A stretch of DNA of 64,000 nucleotides from Pseudomonas sp. PDM16 (GCF_014851865.1 NZ_JACVAM010000006.1:186001-250000); one strand, 5' to 3'; shown: positions 8,445 to 17,074, counted from the first letter of the stretch. Notes: generated by a model not told the origin, from the letters alone. Program-made: numbers and translations.

Positions 8445-9479
8445 ATGAAACTCAACAGCACCCAACTCGGCAAGCATCTGCAAGGCGGCCTGGCCCCGAT
8501 CTATGTGGTCAGCGGTGACGAGCCCCTGCTGTGCCAGGAGGCAGAGGACGCCATCCGTGCCGCCACCCGCCAGCAGGGCTTCAGCGAACGCACGGTGTTC
8601 CACGCCGAGACCAGTTTCGATTGGGGCCTGCTCTATGAGGCGGGCGCCAGCCTCTCGCTATTCGCCGAGAAGCGTCTGATCGAGCTGCGCATCGCCAATG
8701 GCAAGCCTGGCGACAAGGGCACCGCCGCCATCCTCGAGTACCTGGAGCGGCCGCCGGAAGACACCGTCCTGCTAATCAGCCTGCCCAAGCTCGACGGCAG
8801 CACACAGAAGACCAAGTGGGCGAAGGCCCTGATCGAGGGGCCGAACAGCCAGTTCATACAGATATGGCCAATCGAGGTCGGGCAGTTGCCCAGCTGGATT
8901 CGTCAACGCCTGTCCCAGGCCGGTCTGGCCGCCAGCCAGGAAGCGGTGGAGCTGATCGCCGCCCGGGTGGAAGGCAACTTGCTGGCTGCAGCGCAAGAGA
9001 TCGAGAAGCTCAAACTGCTCGCCGAAGGTAACCAGATCGACGCCAGCACCGTGCAGGCGGCGGTGGCCGACAGCGCCCGCTACGACGTATTCGGCCTGAT
9101 CGATGCCGTACTGGGCGGCGAGGCTTCGCACGCCCTGCGCATGATCGAGGGCCTGCGCGGTGAGGGAGTTGAACCGCTGTTCATTGTCGTCATGCTGGCC
9201 CGCGAACTACGCCAGCTGGCCGGCATTGCCCTGCAGTTCAGCCAGGGCATTCCGCTGGAGAAAGCCTTCGCCAGCGCCCGCCCACCGATCTGGGACAAGC
9301 GCCGTCCACTGATCGGCAGAGCGGTGCAACGCCATACCGCAGCGCGCTGGAACCAACTGCTGATCGACGCCCAGCGCATCGATGCGCAGGTCAAGGGCCA
9401 GGCAGCAGGCGATCCCTGGAGCAGTCTGGCGCGCCTAGCCCTGCTGATGGCCGGCCAACGCCTGCCGATGAGCGAATAG
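8445..9479 (+). CDS. holA: DNA polymerase III delta subunit
   Basis: The clamp-loader delta subunit that opens the beta clamp and helps load it at primer-template junctions. The 344-residue protein has the family's N-terminal region (YVVSGDEPLLCQEAEDAIRAA, residues about 20-40), a degenerate AAA+ core and a helical C-terminal collar domain (LARELRQLAGIALQFSQGIPLEKAF near 240-280). Length is typical. It follows lptE as in other pseudomonads. Confidence 0.95.
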   Translation: MKLNSTQLGKHLQGGLAPIYVVSGDEPLLCQEAEDAIRAATRQQGFSERTVFHAETSFDWGLLYEAGASLSLFAEKRLIELRIANGKPGDKGTAAILEYLERPPEDTVLLISLPKLDGSTQKTKWAKALIEGPNSQFIQIWPIEVGQLPSWIRQRLSQAGLAASQEAVELIAARVEGNLLAAAQEIEKLKLLAEGNQIDASTVQAAVADSARYDVFGLIDAVLGGEASHALRMIEGLRGEGVEPLFIVVMLARELRQLAGIALQFSQGIPLEKAFASARPPIWDKRRPLIGRAVQRHTAARWNQLLIDAQRIDAQVKGQAAGDPWSSLARLALLMAGQRLPMSE

Positions 9480-9558
9480 CCGCTACTGGACATTTTTCGT
9501 ACAGCGGCGCATAGTCCGCGCCGCCCGCACTGCCGCGGGCCAGGTGAGGACCAGACAG

Positions 9559-9726
9559 ATGAGCAAGAAAGCCCCTAAGCGGCCGAACAAGGCCAAATCC
9601 ATAGTCGCCCAACCCCTGTTCCGCAGCCGCCAGGAACAGCCGAAGAAGGGCAAAGGCAGTTACCGCCGCGAAGCCTCCCACTGGGAGGCTTCTTGCTTTC
9701 TGGCCCCGGCAAAACCCGCCGCCTGA
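9559..9726 (+). CDS. arfA: alternative ribosome-rescue factor ArfA
   Basis: A 55-residue, strongly basic protein. MSKK at the start and the central KAKSIVAQPLFRSR match the ArfA core that binds the A site of stalled ribosomes and recruits RF2. GGTGAGGA at 9543-9550 fixes the ATG at 9559; a GTG-type extension 5 codons earlier is less likely. Unusually for a normal gene, an 11-bp perfect hairpin lies inside the coding region before the stop codon. In E. coli ArfA the equivalent hairpin produces a truncated nonstop mRNA, so active protein appears only when tmRNA is failing. The tail after the hairpin (FLAPAKPAA) is hydrophobic/alanine-rich, as in the degraded E. coli tail. Confidence 0.88.
   Translation: MSKKAPKRPNKAKSIVAQPLFRSRQEQPKKGKGSYRREASHWEASCFLAPAKPAA
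9670..9692 (+). terminator. hairpin inside arfA coding region
   Basis: GAAGCCTCCCA at 9670-9680 pairs perfectly with TGGGAGGCTTC at 9682-9692, followed by TTGCTTTCT. It lies about 30 nt before the arfA stop codon. The structure can act as a terminator or RNase III site and leave an arfA message without a stop codon. Confidence 0.8.
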
Positions 9727-9822
9727 CTCTCCCCCGCATCACACCGGCATCCCACAAGGGTTTTGAAAGCTGCCGGGCATGATAAGGTCGCGGTCTGTTT
9801 GGCAAGACCGAGACACCGCACG

Positions 9823-11118
9823 ATGTTCCACCTCTCCGCCAACGGTCGCCTGAGTTGCCTGCTCGCCGGCGCCGCCCTGCTCCTAGGCGCCTGCGCCGAA
9901 ACCCCGAACCCCGCTCCTGAACTGATATCCAGCAAGCCTGGTGTTCAACCACAGCTCGTCGAGCCAAGCACCAGCCAAGCTCGGGTCGCCCCACCACCGG
10001 CGCCAGCACTGAATTTCGAGGACTGGCGAGACCGCTTCCGCACCAAGGCCCTGAGCTCTGGCATAAAGCCGCCGGTATTCGACCAGGCCTTCGCAGGCGT
10101 TGCACCGGACCTGAGCGTGGTCAAGGCCGATGGCGCCCAGCCCGAATTTACCCGGCCGGTGTGGGAATATCTGGACGGCGCCATCTCGCCGCTCCGAGTG
10201 CGCAGGGGCCAGGCGTTGCTCGAGCAGCATGCCAGCACCCTGGACACCATCGAGCAGCGCTACGGTGTCGACCGCGAGACGCTGGTCTCCATCTGGGGCA
10301 TGGAGAGCAGCTTCGGCCAGTTCATGGGAGAACAATCGGTCATTCGCTCGCTGGCCACCCTGGCCTATGAGGGCCGCCGCCCCCAGTTCGCCGAAGACCA
10401 GCTACTGGCAGCCCTGCAGATACTGCAAAGCGGCGACATCAGCGCCACCGGCCTGCGCGGGTCCTGGGCCGGCGCCATGGGCCAGACCCAGTTTATTCCC
10501 ACCACCTACCTGACCCACGCGGTGGACTTCGACGGCGACGGCCGCCGTGACATCTGGAACTCCAGCGCCGATGCCCTCGCCTCGGCCGCCCATTACCTGC
10601 AGGCTTCCGGCTGGCAGAAGGGCCGTGCCTGGGGCATCCAGGTGGCGCTACCCAGTGGTTTCGATTACGCGCTGGCCGACAGCGAGATCCGTAAGACCTA
10701 CGCCCAATGGTACGAGCTCGGGGTGAAGGGCACGCCGACCAATGTCGCCCCGAACGATGCCGGCTACCTGCTGCTGCCGGCCGGCCATCGCGGCCCGGCC
10801 TTCCTGGTGTTCCGCAACTTCGGCGCCATCCTCAAGTACAACAACTCCTCATCCTATGCGCTGGCCGTGGGCCTGCTCGGCCAGCGCCTGAATGGCGGCG
10901 GGCCGCTGCTGGCCAACTGGCCGAAGGATGAACGGCCGCTGGGCCGCAGCGAGCGCATCGAGTTGCAGGAGGGGCTTACTGCCAAAGGCTACGAGCCAGG
11001 TGCGGCAGACGGCATCATCGGTGCCAACACCCGCCGCGCCGTGCGCGCCTTCCAGCAGAGCCTGGGGCTGCCGGCCGACGGCTATCCGACGCCGGCACTG
11101 CTGCAACAACTGCGCTGA
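9823..11118 (+). CDS. lytic murein transglycosylase with PG-binding domain
   Basis: A predicted outer-membrane lipoprotein (lipobox LLLGAC about residue 25) that cleaves peptidoglycan to 1,6-anhydro products. It has an SLT_2/MltB-type catalytic domain with the active glutamate in WGMESSFGQ and the GSWAGAMGQTQFIPTTY motif, then a C-terminal PG_binding_1 domain (about residues 375-430, ending GYPTPALLQQLR). This is a second MltB-family enzyme besides the one at 18162. ATG at 9823 is chosen because it opens directly into the signal peptide. 431 aa. Confidence 0.9.
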   Translation: MFHLSANGRLSCLLAGAALLLGACAETPNPAPELISSKPGVQPQLVEPSTSQARVAPPPAPALNFEDWRDRFRTKALSSGIKPPVFDQAFAGVAPDLSVVKADGAQPEFTRPVWEYLDGAISPLRVRRGQALLEQHASTLDTIEQRYGVDRETLVSIWGMESSFGQFMGEQSVIRSLATLAYEGRRPQFAEDQLLAALQILQSGDISATGLRGSWAGAMGQTQFIPTTYLTHAVDFDGDGRRDIWNSSADALASAAHYLQASGWQKGRAWGIQVALPSGFDYALADSEIRKTYAQWYELGVKGTPTNVAPNDAGYLLLPAGHRGPAFLVFRNFGAILKYNNSSSYALAVGLLGQRLNGGGPLLANWPKDERPLGRSERIELQEGLTAKGYEPGAADGIIGANTRRAVRAFQQSLGLPADGYPTPALLQQLR

Positions 11119-11185
11119 GCAAAGGACTGCTGCGCGTCGGCCGGGGTTGCTGGAGAGAGGCCGACTCTAGCTCGCGAGCCTTTGC
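11119..11185. terminator. nested stem-loops between convergent genes
   Basis: GCAAAGG (11119-11125) pairs with CCTTTGC (11179-11185), enclosing GTCGGCC (11136-11142) paired with GGCCGAC (11159-11165). The structure begins directly after the transglycosylase stop and ends 18 nt before the AlkA stop on the other strand. It lacks a clear T-run and could serve both convergent transcripts. Confidence 0.5.
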
Positions 11186-11202
11186 GAAGCTCTGGAATCG
11201 AT

Positions 11203-12084
11203 CTACTGCATCGCCCACAGATGCGCCGCCACCAGCGCGCGCCAGGGGGCGAAGGGTAGCAGCCAGTCACGCACGAAACTCTGGCTAAGCTTCTCCTCCA
11301 CTCCAAGCAGACGCTGTAGCTGGCGCCGCACTGCGGCGTCGCCATGCAGCGAGCCATCCAGTCGAGCGAAACCGCGCAGCAATGCGTAGTCCACCGTCCA
11401 GGGGCCGATGCCCTTCAACGCCAGCAGGCGCTCGCCGATGGCCTCCGCCGGCTCGCTCTCCAGCCACTGATCAAGCGGCAGACGCCCCGCCACCACCTCG
11501 CGGCTGAGCAACAGCAGTGTCTGCGTTTTGGCACGCGAGAAGCCGGACTGTCCCAGTGAGCCCTCGTCAAGGACCGCGACTGCCGCTGCATCCGGGTAAC
11601 ACAACATCCCGCTGGAATGACGCAGCCCAGCCAGCTGTATCAGCTTGCGCCGCAGGGAGATGGCTACCGGCAGACTGATCTGCTGGCCACTGATGGCCCA
11701 GCTCAGCGCTTCGAACGGTGAAGATGACTGCGGTACCCGCAGGCCCCGATTGGCGGCGATCAATCTGGCTAGCAGAGGATGCCCGGCATGGGCGGCCTCG
11801 AAAGCCTGCACCGACTGGGTCAGACCCAGCATGCGCTCGGCCAGCACGCGCAACGGGGTTGGGTCGATGTCCGCTTTACCGTCCACTGCAAGCGCCACCC
11901 GTGCAAGGCCCGGCGCGAAGCTAACGCTCAACAGCGCTGGATTTCCCATCCAGAGAATGCCCTTGTCCAGTCTATCGTTCACCACTCGCTCGGCCACGGC
12001 CTGCTGGTCCCGGCGATGGAAGGCCAACAGATCGGCAGGTCTGTAGTCAGCGGGCAGAGGCAATTCGAGTTCGGTAGGCGGCAT
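11203..12084 (-). CDS. alkA: DNA-3-methyladenine glycosylase II (AlkA family)
   Basis: Base-excision repair enzyme that removes alkylated bases. The 293-residue protein has an N-terminal AlkA_N-like half and the HhH-GPD fold: hairpin LKGIGPWTVDYALLRG followed by the catalytic aspartate in HGDAAVRRQL (about residue 255). It is convergent with the transglycosylase and divergent from the chemotaxis gene. No Ada box or adjacent ada gene is seen, so an adaptive-response link is not supported here. Confidence 0.9.
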   Translation of the reverse strand: MPPTELELPLPADYRPADLLAFHRRDQQAVAERVVNDRLDKGILWMGNPALLSVSFAPGLARVALAVDGKADIDPTPLRVLAERMLGLTQSVQAFEAAHAGHPLLARLIAANRGLRVPQSSSPFEALSWAISGQQISLPVAISLRRKLIQLAGLRHSSGMLCYPDAAAVAVLDEGSLGQSGFSRAKTQTLLLLSREVVAGRLPLDQWLESEPAEAIGERLLALKGIGPWTVDYALLRGFARLDGSLHGDAAVRRQLQRLLGVEEKLSQSFVRDWLLPFAPWRALVAAHLWAMQ

Positions 12085-12230
12085 CAGGCTCTCGTTAGGG
12101 CAATCGAGCTAGGTAATTGCGCGGAGACTACACTGGCGGGACTGTTGTTTTCTCGTTTGCGGTCGATCAATACAGACAACCACTTCATGCGATCGCGGAT
12201 CGCAGGTCCTCGCCCCAAAGGTGCTTGCCG

Positions 12231-13547
12231 ATGTTCAACAACAAACTGAAGGAAGAACTGGCCCTGCTGCGTCAGGAGCTGGCCAGCATGCGTCAGATCA
12301 GGGACTCCATCTACAGTGAGATGCTAGTACTGGAACTCGAGCCGGATGGGCGAGTCCGCCACGCCAACAGCAACTTCCTCGGCGAGATGCTCTATCAGCG
12401 CGACGCCCTGATTGGCCGCACGCTGGAGTCGATGCTTCCCGAGTCGTTCCGCAAGGAGGCCAATTACAGCAAGCTGCAACAGGGTATGCGCAACCGCGAG
12501 CACTTCAGCGGCGCCTTCCGCATGCTCCGCGGCAACGGCGACGAAGCCTGGCTGCGCTGTATCTGGCAGCCGGTGCTGAATGAGCGAGGCGAGCTGGAGT
12601 TCTTCGCCCTCTGCGCCAACGACCTGACCCGCACCATCGCCTCGTCCCGCGAGCACGAGGGGCTGATCGACGCACTGCTGCGCTCCACCGCGGTGATCGA
12701 GTTCAATCTCAACGGAGAGGTGCTCACCGCCAACGAGCGCTTCCTCGGCGGAATGGGGTATCGCCTTGATCAGATCGTCGGTAAGCACCACCGCGTGTTC
12801 TGCGAGCCCGAGGAGTACAACTCGCCGTCCTACAAGGAGTTCTGGGCTCGCCTCAACCGAGGTGAGTTCGTAGCCGGTCGCTTCAAGCGAGTGGACAGCT
12901 ACGGACGGCCAGTGTGGCTGGAAGCCTCCTACAACCCGATCCTCGACCCACATGGCAAGCTGTACAAGGTGGTCAAGTTCGCCACCGTGATCACCGACCA
13001 GATCAATCAGGAACAGGCCGTGGCCGAAGCGGCGAACATCGCCTACAGCATCTCCCAGCAAACCGATGGCACCGCCGACAAGGGCGCCACCGTGGTACGG
13101 CAGACCGTGGAGGTGATGCAACGCATCGCCAACCAGGTGCAGGAGGCCAGCGATGGTATCGAGGCACTGGGCAAGCAGTCCCAGCTGATCAGCACCATCA
13201 TGCAGACCATTCGCGGCATCGCCGATCAGACCAATCTGCTGGCGCTCAACGCGGCTATCGAGGCGGCACGCGCCGGCGAGCAGGGCCGCGGCTTCGCCGT
13301 GGTAGCCGATGAAGTGCGTCAGTTGGCCGGACGTACCAGTCAGGCAACCGAGGAGATCGTCGACGTGGTGCAGAAGAACCAGACCCTGGCCCAGGCGGCG
13401 GTTGCCAGTATGTCCAGCAGTCGGCAGAACGCCGAACAGGGGTTGGGCCTGGCTAACGAGGCCGGTGCAGTGATCGTCGAGATTCAGGAAGGCGCCAAGC
13501 AGGTGGTCAAGGCGGTGGAACAGTTCGCCAGCCAATTGAAGACCTGA
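12231..13547 (+). CDS. soluble PAS-PAS methyl-accepting chemotaxis protein
   Basis: A 438-residue protein with an N-terminal coiled coil, two tandem PAS domains (about residues 25-145 and 150-265) and a C-terminal MCP signalling domain whose hairpin tip reads EAARAGEQGRGFAVVADEVR. There is no transmembrane segment or HAMP domain. This PAS-PAS-MCP layout is that of P. aeruginosa BdlA, a biofilm-dispersal transducer, and of Aer-type cytoplasmic sensors. ATG at 12231 is chosen with AAAGG 9 nt upstream; a longer frame from 12117 has no family match. The signal sensed is unknown. Confidence 0.9.
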   Translation: MFNNKLKEELALLRQELASMRQIRDSIYSEMLVLELEPDGRVRHANSNFLGEMLYQRDALIGRTLESMLPESFRKEANYSKLQQGMRNREHFSGAFRMLRGNGDEAWLRCIWQPVLNERGELEFFALCANDLTRTIASSREHEGLIDALLRSTAVIEFNLNGEVLTANERFLGGMGYRLDQIVGKHHRVFCEPEEYNSPSYKEFWARLNRGEFVAGRFKRVDSYGRPVWLEASYNPILDPHGKLYKVVKFATVITDQINQEQAVAEAANIAYSISQQTDGTADKGATVVRQTVEVMQRIANQVQEASDGIEALGKQSQLISTIMQTIRGIADQTNLLALNAAIEAARAGEQGRGFAVVADEVRQLAGRTSQATEEIVDVVQKNQTLAQAAVASMSSSRQNAEQGLGLANEAGAVIVEIQEGAKQVVKAVEQFASQLKT

Positions 13548-13740
13548 CGCAACAGACAGCGAGGCAGGCACGGCGGGCGAGAAAGACACGGGTGTGGCTT
13601 GGCGTACTCCCGCCGCAGTGTCTTTGTGACGCCAGGGCGCGTCCGACAAGGGTCGGCAGCCTCGGAAAGCGCATCCGTGGTAGACTGCGTGCCGGCCAAA
13701 AGCCCCGCTACCAAAGCCTCCTACCGGAGCCGAGATCTCG

Positions 13741-14793
13741 ATGTCCGACACCGCCCCGTCCAAGCCCGTATCCAGCGGCGAAAAATTCCGCACCCCCCAA
13801 GGAATTACCGCGATCAAGGATGGCCAGAAGCGCCGCGCTTCGGCAGAACCCCAGGTCGTCGAGCCCAAGCCGAGCTGGTTGCGGGTCAAGGCACCGAGCG
13901 GCAGCCGCTTCGATGCGGTCAAGCGCAATGTCGGCGAGCATCGCCTCAGCACCGTCTGCCAGGAATCCCACTGCCCGAACATGGGCGAATGCTGGTCCAA
14001 CGGCACCGCCACCATCATGCTGATGGGCTCGGTCTGCACCCGTGCCTGCCGCTTCTGCGCGGTCGACACCGGCAACCCGAATGGCTGGCTGGATCTGGAA
14101 GAGCCGCAGAACACCGCCAAGTCGGTGGAGCTGATGGCACTGCGTTACATCGTACTGACCTCGGTGGACCGAGATGATCTTGCCGACGGCGGCGCCGCCC
14201 ACTACGCGGCCTGCGTACAGGCGATCAAAGCCAACACGCCGCAGGTGGTGGTGGAAGCCCTGACGCCCGACTTCGACGGCGACCACGAGGCTATCGCACG
14301 CGTGGTGGACTCCGGCCTGGAGGTCTTCGCGCAGAACGTCGAGACGGTCAAGCGCCTGACCTACGAGGTACGCGACCCCCGCGCCGGTTACGAGAAGACC
14401 CTGAAGGTGCTGGCGTACGCCAAGCAGCACCGCCCCTCCGTCATCACCAAGACCAGCCTGATGCTGGGACTGGGTGAGACCGACGAGGAAATCCTGGAAA
14501 CCATGGATGACCTGCGCGCCATCGGCGTGGACATCCTCACTCTCGGCCAGTACCTGCAACCCACGCGCAACCACCTTAAGGTGCAGCGCTGGGTCAGCCC
14601 CGAGGAATTCAACCGTTTCCGTGACATCGGCCTGGAGAAGGGCTTCATGGAAGTCGCCGCCGGCCCGCTGGTGCGCTCCAGCTACCGCGCCGACCGCGTG
14701 TTCGAGAAGAACAACCTGGGCCTGGCTGCACCCGTTCCGGTACCGGGCCAGCAGCAGGACAACAGCCTGATTCCGGCGCTCAACCTGAACTGA
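13741..14793 (+). CDS. lipA: lipoyl synthase
   Basis: Radical-SAM enzyme that inserts two sulfurs into octanoyl groups on lipoyl-dependent complexes. Both iron-sulfur clusters are visible: the auxiliary cluster cysteines at about residues 73, 78 and 84 (CQESHCPNMGEC) and the SAM cluster CTRACRFC at 99, 103 and 106. The C-terminal RSSYRAD segment is also conserved. Length 350 aa is normal for Pseudomonas. It faces lipB, which makes its substrate, across a shared terminator. The 190-nt spacer before it (13548-13740) shows no gene. Confidence 0.97.
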   Translation: MSDTAPSKPVSSGEKFRTPQGITAIKDGQKRRASAEPQVVEPKPSWLRVKAPSGSRFDAVKRNVGEHRLSTVCQESHCPNMGECWSNGTATIMLMGSVCTRACRFCAVDTGNPNGWLDLEEPQNTAKSVELMALRYIVLTSVDRDDLADGGAAHYAACVQAIKANTPQVVVEALTPDFDGDHEAIARVVDSGLEVFAQNVETVKRLTYEVRDPRAGYEKTLKVLAYAKQHRPSVITKTSLMLGLGETDEEILETMDDLRAIGVDILTLGQYLQPTRNHLKVQRWVSPEEFNRFRDIGLEKGFMEVAAGPLVRSSYRADRVFEKNNLGLAAPVPVPGQQQDNSLIPALNLN

Positions 14794-14811
14794 CCCTCAA
14801 GCTAGAAACAG

Positions 14812-14845
14812 AAAAGGCCCTGAGGTGTCCGCCCCTGGGCCTTTT
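14812..14845. terminator. bidirectional terminator between lipA and lipB
   Basis: AAAAGGCCC (14812-14820) pairs with GGGCCTTTT (14837-14845). The A-run and T-run make it work on both strands, suiting the convergent lipA and lipB genes. Confidence 0.85.
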
Positions 14846-14865
14846 GCTTGGTGTCTATCTCAACC

Positions 14866-15483
14866 TCAGAGGTAGCCCAGACGCTCGCGCAGGGCGCACT
14901 CCAGACGCTGCGCGACCTCACCGAGAGAGGGCGGCGTTTCCAGCAGATCCTTGAGCTGAACCATCTTCAGGCCGGCGTAGCCGCAAGGGTTGATGCGCTG
15001 GAATGGCGACATGTCCATGTCGACATTCAGCGCCAGGCCGTGGAACGAGCAGCCATTGCGCACCCGCAGGCCCAACGAGGCGATCTTGTCGCCGGCGACG
15101 TAGACGCCCGGGGCGTCAGCCTTGGGCGCCGCAGCGATGCCATAACCGGCCAGCACGTCGACCAGCGCATTCTCCATGGCGGTGACCAGCTCGCGCACGC
15201 CCAGCTTCTGGCGCCGCAGATTGAGCATCAGATAGGCCACCAACTGGCCGGGGCCGTGGTAGGTGACCTGGCCACCGCGCTCGACCTGGACCACCGGGAT
15301 ATCACCCGGTGCCAGCAGATGCTCCGGCTTGCCGGCCTGACCCTGGGTGAACACCCGGGGATGCTGCAGCAGCCAGATCTCGTCGGCAGTCTGCTCATCA
15401 CGCTCGGCGGTGAAGCTGCGCATGGCTTCCAGGGTCGGCAGGTATTCCACCAGCCCCAGGTGACGCACGACGAGTTCTGCCAC
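14866..15483 (-). CDS. lipB: octanoyltransferase LipB
   Basis: Transfers octanoyl from acyl carrier protein to lipoyl domains, the step before LipA. The 205-residue protein shows the family motifs RGGQVTYHGPGQ and SFHGLALNVDMD, and the catalytic cysteine in NPCGYAGLKM. It starts with GTG in a TAGTG overlap with the ybeD stop, indicating coupled translation. The order dacA-ybeD-lipB is conserved across gammaproteobacteria. Confidence 0.96.
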   Translation of the reverse strand: MAELVVRHLGLVEYLPTLEAMRSFTAERDEQTADEIWLLQHPRVFTQGQAGKPEHLLAPGDIPVVQVERGGQVTYHGPGQLVAYLMLNLRRQKLGVRELVTAMENALVDVLAGYGIAAAPKADAPGVYVAGDKIASLGLRVRNGCSFHGLALNVDMDMSPFQRINPCGYAGLKMVQLKDLLETPPSLGEVAQRLECALRERLGYL

Positions 15484-15761
15484 TAGAGCACCATGTGCAC
15501 GCGGCCGGTGGCCTTGAGGTCGACGTGGATCGCCTGCAGCTGCTCCACACCGGTGGCGGTGATCAGCACCTGCACGGAGAGGAAGCGACCGTTGCGGCTG
15601 TCGCGCACCACCAGAGTGTCGACATCGAAGCCAGGAGCATGGCGCTGGATGATCTCGACCACCAGATCGGAGAAGCCTTCGCCGGCCTCACCGATCACCT
15701 TGATCGGATAACGCTCGCAGGGGAATTCGATTTTCGGGGCTTGTACTTCGGTATCTGTCAT
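15483..15761 (-). CDS. ybeD: YbeD family (UPF0250) protein
   Basis: A 92-residue DUF493/YbeD protein with an ACT-like alpha/beta fold. Typical features are the N-terminal KIEFPCERYPIKVIG and the C-terminal VHMVL end. It lies between dacA and lipB in nearly all relatives. No activity is firmly assigned; a regulatory, small-molecule-binding role is often inferred from the fold. Its stop overlaps the lipB start by 1 nt. Confidence 0.93.
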   Translation of the reverse strand: MTDTEVQAPKIEFPCERYPIKVIGEAGEGFSDLVVEIIQRHAPGFDVDTLVVRDSRNGRFLSVQVLITATGVEQLQAIHVDLKATGRVHMVL

Positions 15762-15888
15762 CGCGGTCGCTCCGGGTCGCTCACCCGTGAAATGCGAACG
15801 CCCCGATTCCGGGGCGTCCTTGTGAGTCTTCAGTTCAGCTCCCTATCTGGGGCTCGAACGGCGGTGTTTCAAGACCGCCAGATGACTC
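15762..15888 (-). other. structured spacer between dacA and ybeD
   Basis: In 127 nt there are two clear hairpins: ACGCCCCG (15798-15805) with CGGGGCGT (15810-15817), and GGCGGT (15860-15865) with ACCGCC (15874-15879). Read on the minus strand, the second has a CTTGAAA loop, like the anticodon loop of a tRNA-Ser(UGA), followed by GTTCGAGCC, like a T-loop. It is too short and wrongly spaced to be a tRNA. It could be a tRNA-derived remnant or an mRNA regulatory structure. Confidence 0.45.
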
Positions 15889-17064
15889 TTAGTTGAACAG
15901 TCCGTAGAAGAACAGACGGATGCTATCCCACAGGCGACGGAAGAAACCACCCTCCTCCGCCGGCTCCAGGGCGATCAGATCGGCGCTGTGTACCACCTCG
16001 TCACCCAGCTTGACCTCGACCTTGCCAATCACATCACCGACCTTGAGCGGGGCGACCAGCTGCGGCTCCAGCACCATGCTGGCCTTGAGCTGTTTCACCT
16101 GACCTTTCGGCAGGGTCAGGCTCAGATCCTGGGCCAGGCCGGCCTTGACCTGACGAGTGGTGCCCTTCCAGACCTGAGCCTGGGCCAGCTCCTGGCCAGC
16201 CTTGTAGAAGGTCTGGGTTTCGAAGAAGCGGAAACCGTAGGTCAGCAGCTTCTGGGTCTCGGCGGCACGGGTCTTCTCGCTGTCGGTACCAAATACCGAG
16301 GTGATCATGCGCGCGCCGTCACGTACGGCAGAGGCCACCAGGCAGAAGCCGGCTTCGGCGGTGTGGCCGGTCTTCAGGCCGTCGACGGTGCTGTCGCGCC
16401 ACAGCAGCAGGTTGCGGTTGCCCTGTTTGATGTTGTTCCAGTGGAACTCCTTCTGCGAATAGATCGCATAGTGAGCCTGGTCTTCGTTGATGATGGCGCG
16501 AGCCAGGATGGCCATGTCGTGGGCGCTGGAGTAGTGCTCCGGGTGCGGCAGGCCGGTGGCGTTCATGAAGTGCGAATTCTTCATGCCGAGCTTCTCGGCA
16601 GTCTCGTTCATCATGTCGGCGAAGGCATCTTCGCTGCCGGCGATGTACTCGGCGATGGCGATGCTGGCGTCGTTGCCGGACTGGATGATGATGCCGTGCA
16701 GCAGGTCATCGACCTTCACCTGGCTGTTCAGCGGCAGGAACATGGTGGAACCGCCGGAGGCGGCACCGCCGGTACGCCAGGCGTGCTCGCTGACGGTGAC
16801 CAGGTCCTGCTCGCCGATCTTGCCCTTACGGATTTCCAGGGTGGCGATATAGGCGGTCATCAGCTTGGTCAGGCTGGCCGGCGGCAGGCGCTGGTCGCCG
16901 TTGTTCTCCACCAGCACCTTGCCGCTGGCACCGTCCATCAGCACGTAGGATTTGGCAGCCAGTTGCGGCGGCGAAGGGATCGCCGAGTCGGCAGATGCGA
17001 CGATCGGCGCGCTCAGCAGAGTGGCAAGCAGGGCAAGGCGTTTGGCAAAGCGGGAGATGTTCAT
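15889..17064 (-). CDS. dacA: D-alanyl-D-alanine carboxypeptidase (PBP5/6 type)
   Basis: Periplasmic low-molecular-weight penicillin-binding protein that trims the terminal D-Ala from stem peptides. A signal peptide is followed by the three serine-peptidase motifs: SLTK (Ser64-Lys67), SGN near residue 124 and KTG near 227. A PBP5 C-terminal beta domain and an amphipathic membrane-anchoring helix (LWDSIRLFFYGLFN) end the protein. ATG at 17064 gives a proper signal peptide; the open frame upstream is not signal-like. 391 aa. Confidence 0.95.
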   Translation of the reverse strand: MNISRFAKRLALLATLLSAPIVASADSAIPSPPQLAAKSYVLMDGASGKVLVENNGDQRLPPASLTKLMTAYIATLEIRKGKIGEQDLVTVSEHAWRTGGAASGGSTMFLPLNSQVKVDDLLHGIIIQSGNDASIAIAEYIAGSEDAFADMMNETAEKLGMKNSHFMNATGLPHPEHYSSAHDMAILARAIINEDQAHYAIYSQKEFHWNNIKQGNRNLLLWRDSTVDGLKTGHTAEAGFCLVASAVRDGARMITSVFGTDSEKTRAAETQKLLTYGFRFFETQTFYKAGQELAQAQVWKGTTRQVKAGLAQDLSLTLPKGQVKQLKASMVLEPQLVAPLKVGDVIGKVEVKLGDEVVHSADLIALEPAEEGGFFRRLWDSIRLFFYGLFN

Positions 17065-17074
17065 CCGTCTCTCT

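Noticed and set aside
15841..15897. A functional tRNA-Ser gene after dacA
   Set aside because: Only one arm and a T-loop-like stretch are recognisable; acceptor and D-arms are missing and the spacing is too short.
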